NCBI GenBank assembly: GCA_002288455.1
Contig: NEUS01000004.1
Coordinates: forward strand, 1 to 64,000
Source: Opitutia bacterium Tous-C1TDCM
Lineage (GTDB): Bacteria > Verrucomicrobiota > Verrucomicrobiia > Opitutales > Opitutaceae
Direction: 5' to 3'
DNA: 64,000 nt
In this document: one piece after another, positions 39,413 through 49,055 of the stretch
Layout of the letters: every line of letters begins with the position of its first letter
How positions within the stretch are numbered: the first letter of the stretch is position 1
Notes under the pieces: model-generated
The model's database searches: none
What the model saw: the letters and a program-made list of their open reading frames with translations, nothing else
What the model was told of the DNA's origin: nothing
Position numbers and translations under genes: made by a program

Positions 39413-42085
39413 TCAGAAGTCCGTCGAGGCGGAGAGACGGAAGGTCCGCGGATCGCCCCACGAGCCGCTGCCGATGGCGGCGGAGCGGAAGTATTCCTTG
39501 TCGAAAAGGTTGTCGATGTTCAGCTGGAAGCTCGTGTTGCGGTTGAAGATTTTCCGCGAGTACCCGAAGAACGCGTTGTAGAGCGAATAGGCGGGCGACC
39601 AGACCTGGGTGGGAGTCGCGTTGGCGGCGGCGATCGCCGCGGTGCCGCGGTAGGTGCGCAGGCGCCAGTTCATGCCGCCGCCGACGGAGAAGCCTTTGAG
39701 GGCGCCATCGCCGAAGGCGTAACGGCCGAAGAAATTGCCGCGGGCCTTGGTGTAGCCGCCGTTGGGCACGCCTTCGGGAATCGTGATCAGGAGGTCGTCG
39801 AGAATCGGCGTGGCGCGGTTCTGCGCCTTGGCGGCATCGCGGAACGCCTTCAGGAGAGGCACGCGGTCGGTGTTGACGACCTTGTTGTCGGCGTAGGTGG
39901 CGGTGAGCCGGAGGCCTTTGAGCGGCGAGGCGATGACCTGGACTTCGTTGCCGCGGGTCAGCGTCGTCTGGTAGTCGGCGGTGGCCGTGACGTTGAAGTC
40001 GCCGGGGAAAATGGCGACGAGTTCGTCGCGCAGCGCGGTGGTGATGCCGGGGACGGCATAGCGGGCGTTCGGGGTGAAGTTCTTGTAGCGGACGAGATTC
40101 ACCTCGAGTTTGCCCTGGAGGAACGAGAAGCGTGCGGAGAGATCGGTGCCTTCGCCGACCGGGATGCTCTGGAGTTCGCCGGAATTGAAGGTGGCGGCGC
40201 CCTGGCCGACGGAGATGCGGAACGACTGCGCGTAGTTGTAGCCGAGGGCGAACATGTCGTTGAAACGGAGCACGCCGCCGTAATTGGCGCCGTCGACCTT
40301 GTACTGGACGTACTTGAGGGCGGGGGTGTTGAAGGACTCGATCTCGTCGACCTGCCACTGGGCCTGCGGGCGGACGAGGCCGCGGATCGTGCGCATATTG
40401 AAGTGGTCGCGCCGGTATCCGATCATCGTATACAGGTGGTTGTTGAAGTAGGTGCCGGAGGCGCCGACGCCCCAGGACGGGGTGTAGAAGCGGCGGTCGA
40501 TGAAGTGGCCGGTGGCGGCGCGCCCGGCGAGGTCGGGCAGGTAGGCGGAGACGCCGGGGATGGCCGACACATCGTCGGTCCGGTCGGGATTCAGGCCGTC
40601 GCGCAGGTAGTACCGGCGGTAGAAGCGGTTCGCGATGTGGACGGTGCGGTTGGCGGCGAAGGCGGCGGCGGTGAGGGCGGGGTTGATGGCGCCGACCCAG
40701 TTGGGACTGGCCGGATCGATGTACTCGACGTACTTGGGCTTCTTCTGGCCGGGATTGTCCTGGTGCTGCTGGACGTTGACGACGAACTGTTGCTTGAACC
40801 AGCGGGTCTCGAGGTCGTACACGGCGGAGAAGCGGATGTCGCGGACGATGTTGCCGTCGATGCTGCGGGTGCGGAAGTACTCGGTGTAGAGCTCGTTGAA
40901 GTAGGGGTTGGCCTGGCCGTTCGGGAGCAGGGGGCTGCGGTCGCGGACGATGTTGCGCGAGTTGATCGTACGGTTGTCGAGTTTCTGCTGGTAGAAATTG
41001 CCGGTGACCTGGAGGTGGAGATTTTTGCCGATGTGGTGCTCGGCCTCGAGGGTGAACGAGGTGGTGGCGTTTTGGTAAAGGCTTTCGGGGCCGTTCGTCT
41101 GCGTGCGCTTCGGGATCAGCGCCGTATCGGTGATGGCGATGGCGGGGCCGGTGCTGATGACGCGGCCCTGGCCCCTGAAGCCGGTGCCGGTGGCGGTATT
41201 GTAGATGTAGCCGACGTTGCCGAGCGTGGCGGTGGCGGCGCGGGAGAAGGCGTCGACGAACATACCCTGCGAGAGCACGGACTTGGTTTTGCCGTATTCC
41301 GCCATGGCGCTGATCGTGGTCTGCTTGAAGGGCCGGTAAGTGACGGCGCCGTAGAGACCGCGGAAGTCGCGGCGGACGTTGTCGATCCAGGATTCGCTTT
41401 GGTGCGAAACGGCGGCGAGACGGACGGCGACCTTGTTGCGGACGAGGGTACGGTTGAAATCGAGCTCGGCGCGGCGGGTCTCGAAGCTGCCGACCATGAC
41501 CTTGGCGCGGTTGAAGTTGCGGTTGATCTGGCCGCGCTTGGTGATCTGGTTCTGGGCGCCGCCGACATCGGCCTCGCCGTAGAGGAAGGCATTGGGCCCG
41601 CGGAGTTCCTCGACGCGCTCGGTCGAGAAGGCGTCCATCGGCGAGTACCAGATCCAGCCGTTGCGGAGCGCGTAGGCGTTGGCGACGCCGCGGAGGATGA
41701 CGCGGCTTTGCACGGTGGCATTGGGATCCGGGTTGGATTCGCCGGAAATCATCCACGTCGACATTTCCTCCATCGTCGTGAGGCCGAGGTCGGAAATGAA
41801 CTGGGCGTTCATGATGGAGATCGAGTTGGCGACGTTCTTGAGCTCCTGCACGGTGCGCATGCCGGAGGTCGTCTGCTGCGTGCCGTAGCCGGTGTCGGCG
41901 TCGTCGGTCACCGTGAACACGGAGAGCCGGATCGCCTCGTCCTTGCGGGCGGCCTCGGCGGCGGGCGCGGGGGCGACGGCCGGGGCGGCAGGCGCGGTCT
42001 GGGCGTGAAGGCCGGGCAGGGCCAGCGGCAAAAACACGGCGAGCGCGGCGGCTCGGCGAAGGAGGGCAATTACGGTGGATTTCAC
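39413..42085 (-). CDS. TonB-dependent receptor
   Basis: Signal peptide; VRFxVTDDADTGYGTQQTTSG-like plug start, RVILRGVANAYALRNGW, RVEELRGPNAFLYGEADVGGAQNQITKRG; C-terminal NIDNLFDKEYFRSAAIGSGSWGDPRTFRLSASTDF. Confidence 0.93.
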   Translation of the reverse strand: MKSTVIALLRRAAALAVFLPLALPGLHAQTAPAAPAVAPAPAAEAARKDEAIRLSVFTVTDDADTGYGTQQTTSGMRTVQELKNVANSISIMNAQFISDLGLTTMEEMSTWMISGESNPDPNATVQSRVILRGVANAYALRNGWIWYSPMDAFSTERVEELRGPNAFLYGEADVGGAQNQITKRGQINRNFNRAKVMVGSFETRRAELDFNRTLVRNKVAVRLAAVSHQSESWIDNVRRDFRGLYGAVTYRPFKQTTISAMAEYGKTKSVLSQGMFVDAFSRAATATLGNVGYIYNTATGTGFRGQGRVISTGPAIAITDTALIPKRTQTNGPESLYQNATTSFTLEAEHHIGKNLHLQVTGNFYQQKLDNRTINSRNIVRDRSPLLPNGQANPYFNELYTEYFRTRSIDGNIVRDIRFSAVYDLETRWFKQQFVVNVQQHQDNPGQKKPKYVEYIDPASPNWVGAINPALTAAAFAANRTVHIANRFYRRYYLRDGLNPDRTDDVSAIPGVSAYLPDLAGRAATGHFIDRRFYTPSWGVGASGTYFNNHLYTMIGYRRDHFNMRTIRGLVRPQAQWQVDEIESFNTPALKYVQYKVDGANYGGVLRFNDMFALGYNYAQSFRISVGQGAATFNSGELQSIPVGEGTDLSARFSFLQGKLEVNLVRYKNFTPNARYAVPGITTALRDELVAIFPGDFNVTATADYQTTLTRGNEVQVIASPLKGLRLTATYADNKVVNTDRVPLLKAFRDAAKAQNRATPILDDLLITIPEGVPNGGYTKARGNFFGRYAFGDGALKGFSVGGGMNWRLRTYRGTAAIAAANATPTQVWSPAYSLYNAFFGYSRKIFNRNTSFQLNIDNLFDKEYFRSAAIGSGSWGDPRTFRLSASTDF

Positions 42086-42289
42086 GGGCTTGCTTGTTGG
42101 GATCCGATTCCGCCGGAAGTCGGCGGAACGCCGAAAATCAGTCGCCGCGGGACCGTATCGGGTCGAGCCAAGTCAACGCCCGGTTACCAAGCAAGCGGGA
42201 ATCGGATTGGACTCGGTAACAATCCCGTTGCACAACTCCGCCGCGTGCCCGGAAGGCAACCCCGCCGGCTCCGGTCCGTCCCGCCCACT

Positions 42290-43462
42290 ATGAATCGCCG
42301 CAAGTTTCTCACCCGCGCCGCCGGCACGCTGGCCGCCGGATCCTTGGCCCCCGTGTTGGTCCGCTCCGCCGCCGGCGCCGAACCCGCGGCCGTGCCCGTA
42401 TCGAAATCGCCGTACGCGCCGCGGCCGAAGCCGCAGCCGGTGGTGAAACCGGGCGAATTTGTTTTCGCCTCGGCCCACTTCGACCACGGCCACATCACGG
42501 GACAGACTTCGGCGCTGATCGCCGCGGGCGCGACGCTGAAGTGGGCCTACGAGCCGGATCCGAAGAAACTCGCCGACTTCCGGAAACGTTTTCCGCAGGC
42601 CAAGGTCGCGCGGTCGCTCGACGAGATCCTCGCCGATCCCGAGGTGAAACTCGTCAATGCCGCGGCCGTGACTTCGGAACGCGGTGCGCTCGGCTGCCGC
42701 GTGATGCAGGCCGGCAAGGATTACTTCACGGACAAGGCGCCGTTCACCACGCTCGCGCAATTGGCGGAAGCCAAGGCCGTCGCCGCGCGCACGGGCCGCA
42801 AGTACATGGTTTACTACAGCGAACGCCTGACCTCCGAGGCCGGCATGTTTGCCACGGATCTGATCCAGGACGGCGTCATCGGCCGCGTCGTGCAGGTCGT
42901 CGGCCTCGGGCCGCACCGGCTGGGCAAGGCGGGCCGGCCGGCCTGGTTTTTCGAACGCGAGAAGTTCGGCGGCATCCTCTGCGATATCGGCAGCCACCAA
43001 TGCGAGCAGTTCCTCGCGTACGCCGGGGCGAAGGACGCGACGGTGACCTCGGCCGCGGTCGGCAATTTCGCGAATCCGGACCAACCGGAGTTCGAGGATT
43101 TCGGCGAGGCCTCGTTGGTCGGCGACAACGGGTCGACGAACCAATTCCGCGTCGACTGGTTCACGCCCGACGGCCTCGGCACCTGGGGCGATGGCCGCAC
43201 CTTTGTGCTCGGCACCAAAGGCTATATCGAGCTGCGCAAGAACCTCGACGTCGCGAAGGAGAAGCGCGGCAACCACGTCTTCGTCGTCGACCAGAAGGGC
43301 GAGCATCACCTCAAGGTCGACGGCCAAGTGGGCGCGCGGTTCTTCGGCGAGTTCATTCTCGATTGTCTGAACCGCACCGAAAAGGCGATGACGCAGGCCC
43401 ATGCTTTCAAGGCGGCGGAATTGTGTCTCAAGGCGCAGGCGGCGGCCCGGCGGCTGACTTGA
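42290..43462 (+). CDS. Gfo/Idh/MocA family oxidoreductase with Tat signal
   Basis: MNRRKFLTRAAGTLAAGSLAP; DPKKLADFRKRFPQAKVARSLDEILADPEVKLVNAAA...GKDYFTDKAPFTTLAQ. Confidence 0.88.
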   Translation: MNRRKFLTRAAGTLAAGSLAPVLVRSAAGAEPAAVPVSKSPYAPRPKPQPVVKPGEFVFASAHFDHGHITGQTSALIAAGATLKWAYEPDPKKLADFRKRFPQAKVARSLDEILADPEVKLVNAAAVTSERGALGCRVMQAGKDYFTDKAPFTTLAQLAEAKAVAARTGRKYMVYYSERLTSEAGMFATDLIQDGVIGRVVQVVGLGPHRLGKAGRPAWFFEREKFGGILCDIGSHQCEQFLAYAGAKDATVTSAAVGNFANPDQPEFEDFGEASLVGDNGSTNQFRVDWFTPDGLGTWGDGRTFVLGTKGYIELRKNLDVAKEKRGNHVFVVDQKGEHHLKVDGQVGARFFGEFILDCLNRTEKAMTQAHAFKAAELCLKAQAAARRLT

Positions 43463-43495
43463 TCCGCGGCGCCGGCGGGCGTTACGATGTCTGGC

Positions 43496-45547
43496 ATGTC
43501 TCGCGTATCCCTGCGTTTTCTTGCCGCGTGCCTTGCTTCGGCCGGAGCGGCCGCGGCGCAGCCGGCCGCGGAGGCGCTGCCGGTGAAGTTGGCCGAGGTC
43601 GTCGTGGCGCCGAGCCGCTTCGGCGTGACGGAGGAACGCGTGACCGTGACGGCCGCGCTGACGAGTGCGGAGCTGGAGACGTTGCCGCAGATCGGCGACG
43701 ACCTTTACCGCTCGATCGCGCGGCTGCCCGGGCTGGCGGTGGATGATTTCAGCGCGCGATTCTGGGTGCGTGGCGCGCCGAACCGCGAGGTGCTGGCGCG
43801 TTTCGACGGCGTGGAATTGACCGAGCCGTTCCACCTGAAGGACATCGACGGGGCGCTTTCGATCGTGGATCCGCAGGTGATCAGCCGGCTCGACCTGGCG
43901 ACCGGCGGCCTGCCTGTCGACCAGGGCAACCGGCTCGCCGGCGCGCTTACCCTCGAATCGAAGGCGCCGGCGCAACGCCGGGTCGCCCTCGGCCTCAGCC
44001 TGAGCGGCGTGGGCGCGATGGGGCAGGGGCGCACGGCCGACGGCAAAGGCGCATGGCTGGCGGCGGCGCGCCGCGGCTATCCCGATCTGGCGCTGCGGGC
44101 GGCGGGGCGCGACGACGAGATCGATCCGCGGTACCACGACGCGTACGCGAAATTCGAATACCGGATCGCCCCGGCGCACACCGTGTCCGTGCACGCGCTG
44201 CACGCCGGCGACGCGCTGCGCTACCGCCGGACCAACGATCCCGATTTGGACAGCGCCTACGCCAGCTCCTACCTGTGGCTGCGCTGGCGCGCGGAATTGC
44301 CCGGCGGCCCGACGGGCGAAACGGTGTTGTCGGTCTCGCGGCTCGAGTGGAAACGCACCGGCGGCGGCCGGAACGACGGTTTTCCGTTTGCGTTGCGCGA
44401 CGACCGCCGGCTCGACGCGGCGGCGCTGCGGCAGGAGTGGACGTGGCCGCTGGCGGAACGGGCGCTGGTGCGCGCCGGGTTCGAGGCGAAGACGGGGGAG
44501 ATGCGCTACGACTATACCTTGGCGCGGCAGCAGACGATCGTGGCGGGCGGGCGGCAGGTCACGGTACCGATCACGGCGCGCGCGAGTTTGCGGCCCGAGG
44601 GCGACTACGCGGCGGCGTTTGTGGCGGGCCGGGTGCGCGTCCTGCCGGTGCTGGTGCTCGAACCGGGGCTGCGTTACGACCGGCAGGATTTCACGCGGGA
44701 CAAAGATTGGAGTCCGCGGATCAATGCCGTGCTGAACCTTGGCCGCACGACGCTGCGCGCCGCCTGGGGCGCTTACGCGCAGGCGCAGGGGTTGCATGAA
44801 CTGGCGGTGCCGGACGGCGAAACCGTTTACCGGCGTTCCGAGCAGGCGGAGCAAAAAGTGCTCGGCTTCGAGCGGCCGCTCGGCGGCGGGTTGGCCCTGC
44901 GGGTGGAAGGTTACGAGCGGACCTCGTGGCGGCTGCGGCCGCGGTGGGAGAATCTGGACAACGGCTACGACCTCTTCCCGGAAGTGCAGGACGACCGCGC
45001 GCGGTTGGCGCCCTCGCGGGGGCGGGCGCGGGGCGTCGAGGTGCTCGTGTCGGGCCGGCCGGGCGGGAAGCTGACCTGGAACGCGAGCTACGCCTGGTCG
45101 AAGACCGAAGAGCGGCTGGGATCGCGTTGGGTGCCGCGGGCGCGGGACCAAACCCACACCTTGCACGGGACGGCGACGTATGCGCCGAACCCGCGGTGGC
45201 AGTTCAGCGCCGCGTTCCAATATCACACGGGTTGGCCGACGACGGATGTGGTGTACTCGTTGGCGCCGCTGACCAACGGCCGGCGCGTGCTGGTCTCGGC
45301 GAACGGCGTGCCGTACAACTTGGCGTTGCCGGACTACCATCGGCTCGACCTGCGGGCGACGCGACGGTTTGTGCTGAAGCGCGGCGAACTGCGCTGTTTC
45401 CTCGACCTCTACAACGTGTACGACCGCACGAACTACGTGGGTTATCTCCACCGGATCAGCATCAACGGCACGGAAATCCGGGACCGGCGCGAGCCGCGGG
45501 ACCAATTGCCGTTTCTGCCGAGCGTGGGCCTGGCGTGGGAATTCTGA
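43496..45547 (+). CDS. TonB-dependent receptor
   Basis: TLPQIGDDLYRSIARLPGLAVDDFSARFWVRGAPNREVLARFDGVELTEPFHLKDIDGALSIVDP plug domain; C-terminal FLDLYNVYDRTNYVGYLHRI. Confidence 0.88.
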   Translation: MSRVSLRFLAACLASAGAAAAQPAAEALPVKLAEVVVAPSRFGVTEERVTVTAALTSAELETLPQIGDDLYRSIARLPGLAVDDFSARFWVRGAPNREVLARFDGVELTEPFHLKDIDGALSIVDPQVISRLDLATGGLPVDQGNRLAGALTLESKAPAQRRVALGLSLSGVGAMGQGRTADGKGAWLAAARRGYPDLALRAAGRDDEIDPRYHDAYAKFEYRIAPAHTVSVHALHAGDALRYRRTNDPDLDSAYASSYLWLRWRAELPGGPTGETVLSVSRLEWKRTGGGRNDGFPFALRDDRRLDAAALRQEWTWPLAERALVRAGFEAKTGEMRYDYTLARQQTIVAGGRQVTVPITARASLRPEGDYAAAFVAGRVRVLPVLVLEPGLRYDRQDFTRDKDWSPRINAVLNLGRTTLRAAWGAYAQAQGLHELAVPDGETVYRRSEQAEQKVLGFERPLGGGLALRVEGYERTSWRLRPRWENLDNGYDLFPEVQDDRARLAPSRGRARGVEVLVSGRPGGKLTWNASYAWSKTEERLGSRWVPRARDQTHTLHGTATYAPNPRWQFSAAFQYHTGWPTTDVVYSLAPLTNGRRVLVSANGVPYNLALPDYHRLDLRATRRFVLKRGELRCFLDLYNVYDRTNYVGYLHRISINGTEIRDRREPRDQLPFLPSVGLAWEF

Positions 45548-45554
45548 GGCCCGA

Positions 45555-45620
45555 GCCTGAGCCCATAGGCTCAGGCAGTTGAGCGTTGAGAGCTGAGGGT
45601 TGAGAGATCGATCCACCGAG
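45555..45620 (+). repeat. Heptamer-repeat element preceded by a 9-bp hairpin
   Basis: GCCTGAGCC-CATA-GGCTCAGGC then AGTTGAGCGTTGAGAGCTGAGGGTTGAGAGATCGATCCACCGAGG. Confidence 0.75.
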
Positions 45621-45723
45621 GGGCCGCGCGGCGGGGAGTAAGCAGTTTCCGCAGGCTGGGGCGTCCGGAAATCCGGAGGACGGGCTAAACTCCGGGGCGG
45701 GACGCGCCGATGGTTGCTTCCAA

Positions 45724-46566
45724 ATGTTGGCTACGTCCCTTTCCGATGCCGAGCTGTTTGCCGTGGCGAAAGAGCTGCCGTCGGCTCCGCGCCTGCTGGT
45801 CGAATTGGGCCAGGCGATCCGGAATCCCCGCGTCGAAAGCAAGGACATCGTCCACTTGCTTCGGCAGGATCCGGCGCTGGTCGCCCGGCTGATCCGCATG
45901 GCCAATTCCGCGGCCTACGGCCGCGCCGAGCCCGCGGGTTCGATCGAGGACGCGGTCATGAGCGTGGGATTCCAGGAAGTCCACCGGCTCGTCGGCGCCG
46001 TTGCCGCCACGCAAATCTCGGATCAGAAGCTCGGCCTTTACGGCATCGGCGGACCCTTGCTGCGCGAGAACGCCCTGTTTGTCGCGGTGCTGATGGAGGA
46101 ACTCGCGGCCCACGCGGACGAGGATCCGCGGAGTTGTTACACGGTCGGCTTGCTGCGCTCGATCGGGAAGATGGCGCTGGATCTGATCGGGCGGCGCGAT
46201 CCGGCACTGCCGCCGTTTGCCGGCAGCGGATTTTCGACGTTGGATGCCTGGGAGCAGAAATACTGGGGTGTGACCAATTGCGAGATCGCCGAGCGCATCC
46301 TCCTGCATTGGCGGTTGCCGTCGGACACCGTGATTTCGATCCGGCACCACTATTTCCCGGAGAAACGCCACAACCCGATCATCCATTTGCTGAGTCTTGC
46401 GGCCGGTTCCGCCGAACACCGCTGCTTCGGCCTGCCGGGCGAGGAGGCATATTGGAAATTCACGCCGGAGAATTTCGCCAAGGCGGGCGTCGATGCCCGC
46501 GGTTTCCAGACCGTGACGGAACGCGCCCAGCGCACGTTCCAGCGCCTGAAGACGGCCTTGGGTTGA
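45724..46566 (+). CDS. HDOD domain-containing protein
   Basis: ELPSAPRLLVELGQAIRNPRVESKDIVHLLRQDPALVARLIRMANSAAYG...IEDAVMSVGFQEVHRLV. Confidence 0.88.
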   Translation: MLATSLSDAELFAVAKELPSAPRLLVELGQAIRNPRVESKDIVHLLRQDPALVARLIRMANSAAYGRAEPAGSIEDAVMSVGFQEVHRLVGAVAATQISDQKLGLYGIGGPLLRENALFVAVLMEELAAHADEDPRSCYTVGLLRSIGKMALDLIGRRDPALPPFAGSGFSTLDAWEQKYWGVTNCEIAERILLHWRLPSDTVISIRHHYFPEKRHNPIIHLLSLAAGSAEHRCFGLPGEEAYWKFTPENFAKAGVDARGFQTVTERAQRTFQRLKTALG

Positions 46567-46634
46567 CGGTTTCGGCCGCCGCGCCGCCCCGCTTTCGGTT
46601 TGCGCCGCACCGCGGGTTTGCGGTGCAGTGCGTC

Positions 46635-47387
46635 ATGGTTCGCGGCCGATGGATTGTGCGTTCGTTGCTTCGTTGGGCATTGACCGCCGCGCTCGTCGGC
46701 ACCGCGGTTGCCGCGGAGCGCGCGGCGGAAATCGCGGCGATTCACCTGGAGGCGCTCGGCGGCCGCGAGCGCGTCGCGGCACTGACGGCGGTGCGCATGG
46801 CCGGCACGGTGGTCACGGCCGACGGCCGCACCGTGCCGATCGTCCTGCTGGCGGCGCGGCCCCGGCAACTGCGGCTGGAAATGGAGCTCGCGGGCCGGAC
46901 CGTGGTGCGCGGGACCGACGGCGTCCGGCCGCCGTGGCAGTTTGATCCGGCGAGTCCGGTGCGGGTCTCGGTACTGAGCGGCGCCGAGGCGGAGGATTTT
47001 GTCGCGGACGCCGATTTCGACGATCCGCTCGTGCCAAGGTCCGAGGGTGGCCCGCGATTGGAGTTTGCCGGCGAGGCGACGGTCGGCGGGGAGCGGCAGA
47101 TCCGGGTGTTCGTCGTGCGGTCGCCGGCCGAAACGGTCCTGCTGACCCTGGATCCGACGACCTACCTGATCCGGCAACGGATCCAGCAGCGCATCCGGGA
47201 CGGGCGGAGGGTCGAATTGGCGACACGCTACTCGGACTACCGGCCGGTGCAGGGCGTGATGCTCGCGCACACCGTGGAGATGTTCGAGGACGGCCGGCGG
47301 ACGCAGCGGGCCGCGTTCACACGCATCGAGCCCAATCCGGCGGTGCGCGCGGCCGATTTCGCGCCGCCGGGCCCGGTGCGGTTGTAA
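46635..47387 (+). CDS. Secreted LolA-like/outer-membrane-lipoprotein-sorting-like hypothetical protein
   Basis: HLEALGGRERVAALTAVRMAGTVV...LDPTTYLIRQRIQQRIRDGRRVELATRYSDYRPVQGVMLAHTVE. Confidence 0.65.
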   Translation: MVRGRWIVRSLLRWALTAALVGTAVAAERAAEIAAIHLEALGGRERVAALTAVRMAGTVVTADGRTVPIVLLAARPRQLRLEMELAGRTVVRGTDGVRPPWQFDPASPVRVSVLSGAEAEDFVADADFDDPLVPRSEGGPRLEFAGEATVGGERQIRVFVVRSPAETVLLTLDPTTYLIRQRIQQRIRDGRRVELATRYSDYRPVQGVMLAHTVEMFEDGRRTQRAAFTRIEPNPAVRAADFAPPGPVRL

Positions 47388-47422
47388 CGAACTTCACGAT
47401 ACGCCGACCGCGCGAGGGCGGC

Positions 47423-47665
47423 TCAGCGTTTGAACACCATCACGGCGGTGCCGATAAGTCCGATGAGCCAGAGCCCGAGGATGACCGCGGGCGAGTATTC
47501 GCCTTTTTCAAAGGCGGCGATCGCGTTGCGGACGCCCATGCGGCCGTAGATGCCGAAGCCGAACACGCTGGCCGGCCCGGCGATGAAGGTGAAAACAATG
47601 AAGCGGAAAATGAAGTTGTAGCTCTTCTTTTCCGGTGGGTCCGATTCGTCGTCGTCCGCGCTCAT
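47423..47665 (-). CDS. Small membrane protein, hypothetical
   Basis: 80 aa, two hydrophobic segments. Confidence 0.55.
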   Translation of the reverse strand: MSADDDESDPPEKKSYNFIFRFIVFTFIAGPASVFGFGIYGRMGVRNAIAAFEKGEYSPAVILGLWLIGLIGTAVMVFKR

Positions 47666-47786
47666 GCCAAGGGTGAACCGGAATGTGGGTGCCGCGAAAA
47701 AGAGCCAAGCTTCGAAATTCCCCGGCGGTCGCCGGGAAGGAGCCCGGCCGGAAACGGCGGCCGCGACGGGGGCCGGAGGTATCGGC

Positions 47787-48410
47787 TCAGGGACGGCGCG
47801 TCGCGTCGATTTCCGCGATCTGGCGATCCTGCCGTCTTGCCAGCAATGCGAGTGCGGCCACGGCCCCGATCAGGGCGAGAAACATGTCCGACTGCGTGTC
47901 CCACTGGTAACCTTGGGTGCCGAGAAACTCGTCCGCCCCCTGGCCCAGGGCCAAGGCCGCGGCCCACTCGATGAGTTCGTAGGCGGCGCTCACGGCGAGG
48001 ACGATGCACACCACTATGAAGACGAGCATCCGGCGGCCGCGCACAAAGGCGCCGCGCAGCAGGATTTCCCGCGCCGCCAAGGCCGGCACGAAGCCCTGGA
48101 AAAAATGGCCGAGCTTGTCGTAGGGATTGCGTTGCCAGCCGAACCCTTCGGCGACCCAGAAACCGAGCGGCACGCGCGCATAGGTGTACGCGCCGCCGAC
48201 GGCCAGCACGACGGCGTGGGTCGCGATCAACCAATAGAGCAACGGCGTGAGCGGGCAGCGGGTGCGCGTCACCCAGAGCAACGGAAACACGACCATGATC
48301 GGAGCGACTTCGAGCGCCCACGTGGTGCGGTCGTAAGGTGAGAGGCCGGATCCGATCACCGCGACCGCGGCGACGACGGTGCCAGCCAGCAAGGTCAGGG
48401 GGCGGTTCAT
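47787..48410 (-). CDS. DUF2238 (YjdF-like) membrane protein
   Basis: GFGWQRNPYDKLGHFFQGFVPALAAREILLR...AYELIEWAAALALGQGADEFLGTQGYQWDTQSDMFLALIGA. Confidence 0.88.
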   Translation of the reverse strand: MNRPLTLLAGTVVAAVAVIGSGLSPYDRTTWALEVAPIMVVFPLLWVTRTRCPLTPLLYWLIATHAVVLAVGGAYTYARVPLGFWVAEGFGWQRNPYDKLGHFFQGFVPALAAREILLRGAFVRGRRMLVFIVVCIVLAVSAAYELIEWAAALALGQGADEFLGTQGYQWDTQSDMFLALIGAVAALALLARRQDRQIAEIDATRRP

Positions 48411-48522
48411 GGGGAAGGTTGGCCGGAATCGTGGGATAAAAACGTTTCGCGGGCGACAGGTCAGGCCAGCTGGCCGCGCCGCAACCGCAACGGGAAACGG
48501 GATCGGCGCGGCGGCGCGGTTC

Positions 48523-49002
48523 TCATTCCACGACGACTTCGATTTCGTTCGAAGTCGCAGGTGTCGGAAACGCGCTGCGCGCCTGGATGCGGTAGCGTCC
48601 GGCTTGGCTGAAACGGACGGTTCTCTCGCGCCGGGCCTCGCCGCTGAACGTGGCGAATCCGGCCGGGGCCACCAGCCAATGCAAGTTGCCAGTCACCTCG
48701 AATCCGCTCTGCCGGGCCGGAGGTTCCTTGGTCCACGGAGTCAATCCCGGCACGGCCTGGTCGGGCCGGACGCGTTGCCACGGTCCGTTCGTCCGCGTTG
48801 CCTGCAGCAGGACTTCCTCCCCGACCTTGAGGCGGGCGGGCACGGCGATCACGACTTCGCAGCGATACGTGCTCGCCGGCACGAAAATCCATTCCGGCGG
48901 CGGTTCCGCGCAACCGCCCAGCGCCAGCAGCGCGAGAACGAGGCCGGGGAATTTCGGGACGGCGCGCGGTGGGCGGAGGGAACGCGGACTCACCGCGCTC
49001 AT
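48523..49002 (-). CDS. Putative lipoprotein, hypothetical
   Basis: Lipobox-like LLALGGCAEPP; beta-rich remainder. Confidence 0.55.
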   Translation of the reverse strand: MSAVSPRSLRPPRAVPKFPGLVLALLALGGCAEPPPEWIFVPASTYRCEVVIAVPARLKVGEEVLLQATRTNGPWQRVRPDQAVPGLTPWTKEPPARQSGFEVTGNLHWLVAPAGFATFSGEARRERTVRFSQAGRYRIQARSAFPTPATSNEIEVVVE

Positions 49003-49055
49003 CTGGCAGAAATCGGCGTCGCGGCAAGCGAGGTCGAGCCGCGGGAGCGCGGCGC

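Noticed and set aside
38400-41756. 1118-aa minus-strand ORF overlapping smc end, GNAT and TBDR
   Set aside because: Arg/Pro/His-rich alternative frame of the TBDR gene 39413-42085; not a real gene.
42090-42208. Short inverted matches GCTTGCTTG/CAAGCAAGC and ATCCGATTCC/GGAATCGGAT in the divergent TBDR-oxidoreductase promoter region
   Set aside because: Order of the matches is not consistent with one hairpin; may be chance or separate binding sites, evidence too weak.
39329-42289. Long + strand N-terminal extension in front of the Gfo/Idh/MocA gene (ORF 39329..43462)
   Set aside because: Gly/Val/Glu-rich antisense of the TBDR; the real start MNRRKFLTRAAG (Tat signal) is at 42290.
42173-45616. 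1147-aa minus-strand ORF antisense to oxidoreductase and TBDR
   Set aside because: Low-complexity shadow ORF; opposite strand carries two well-supported genes.
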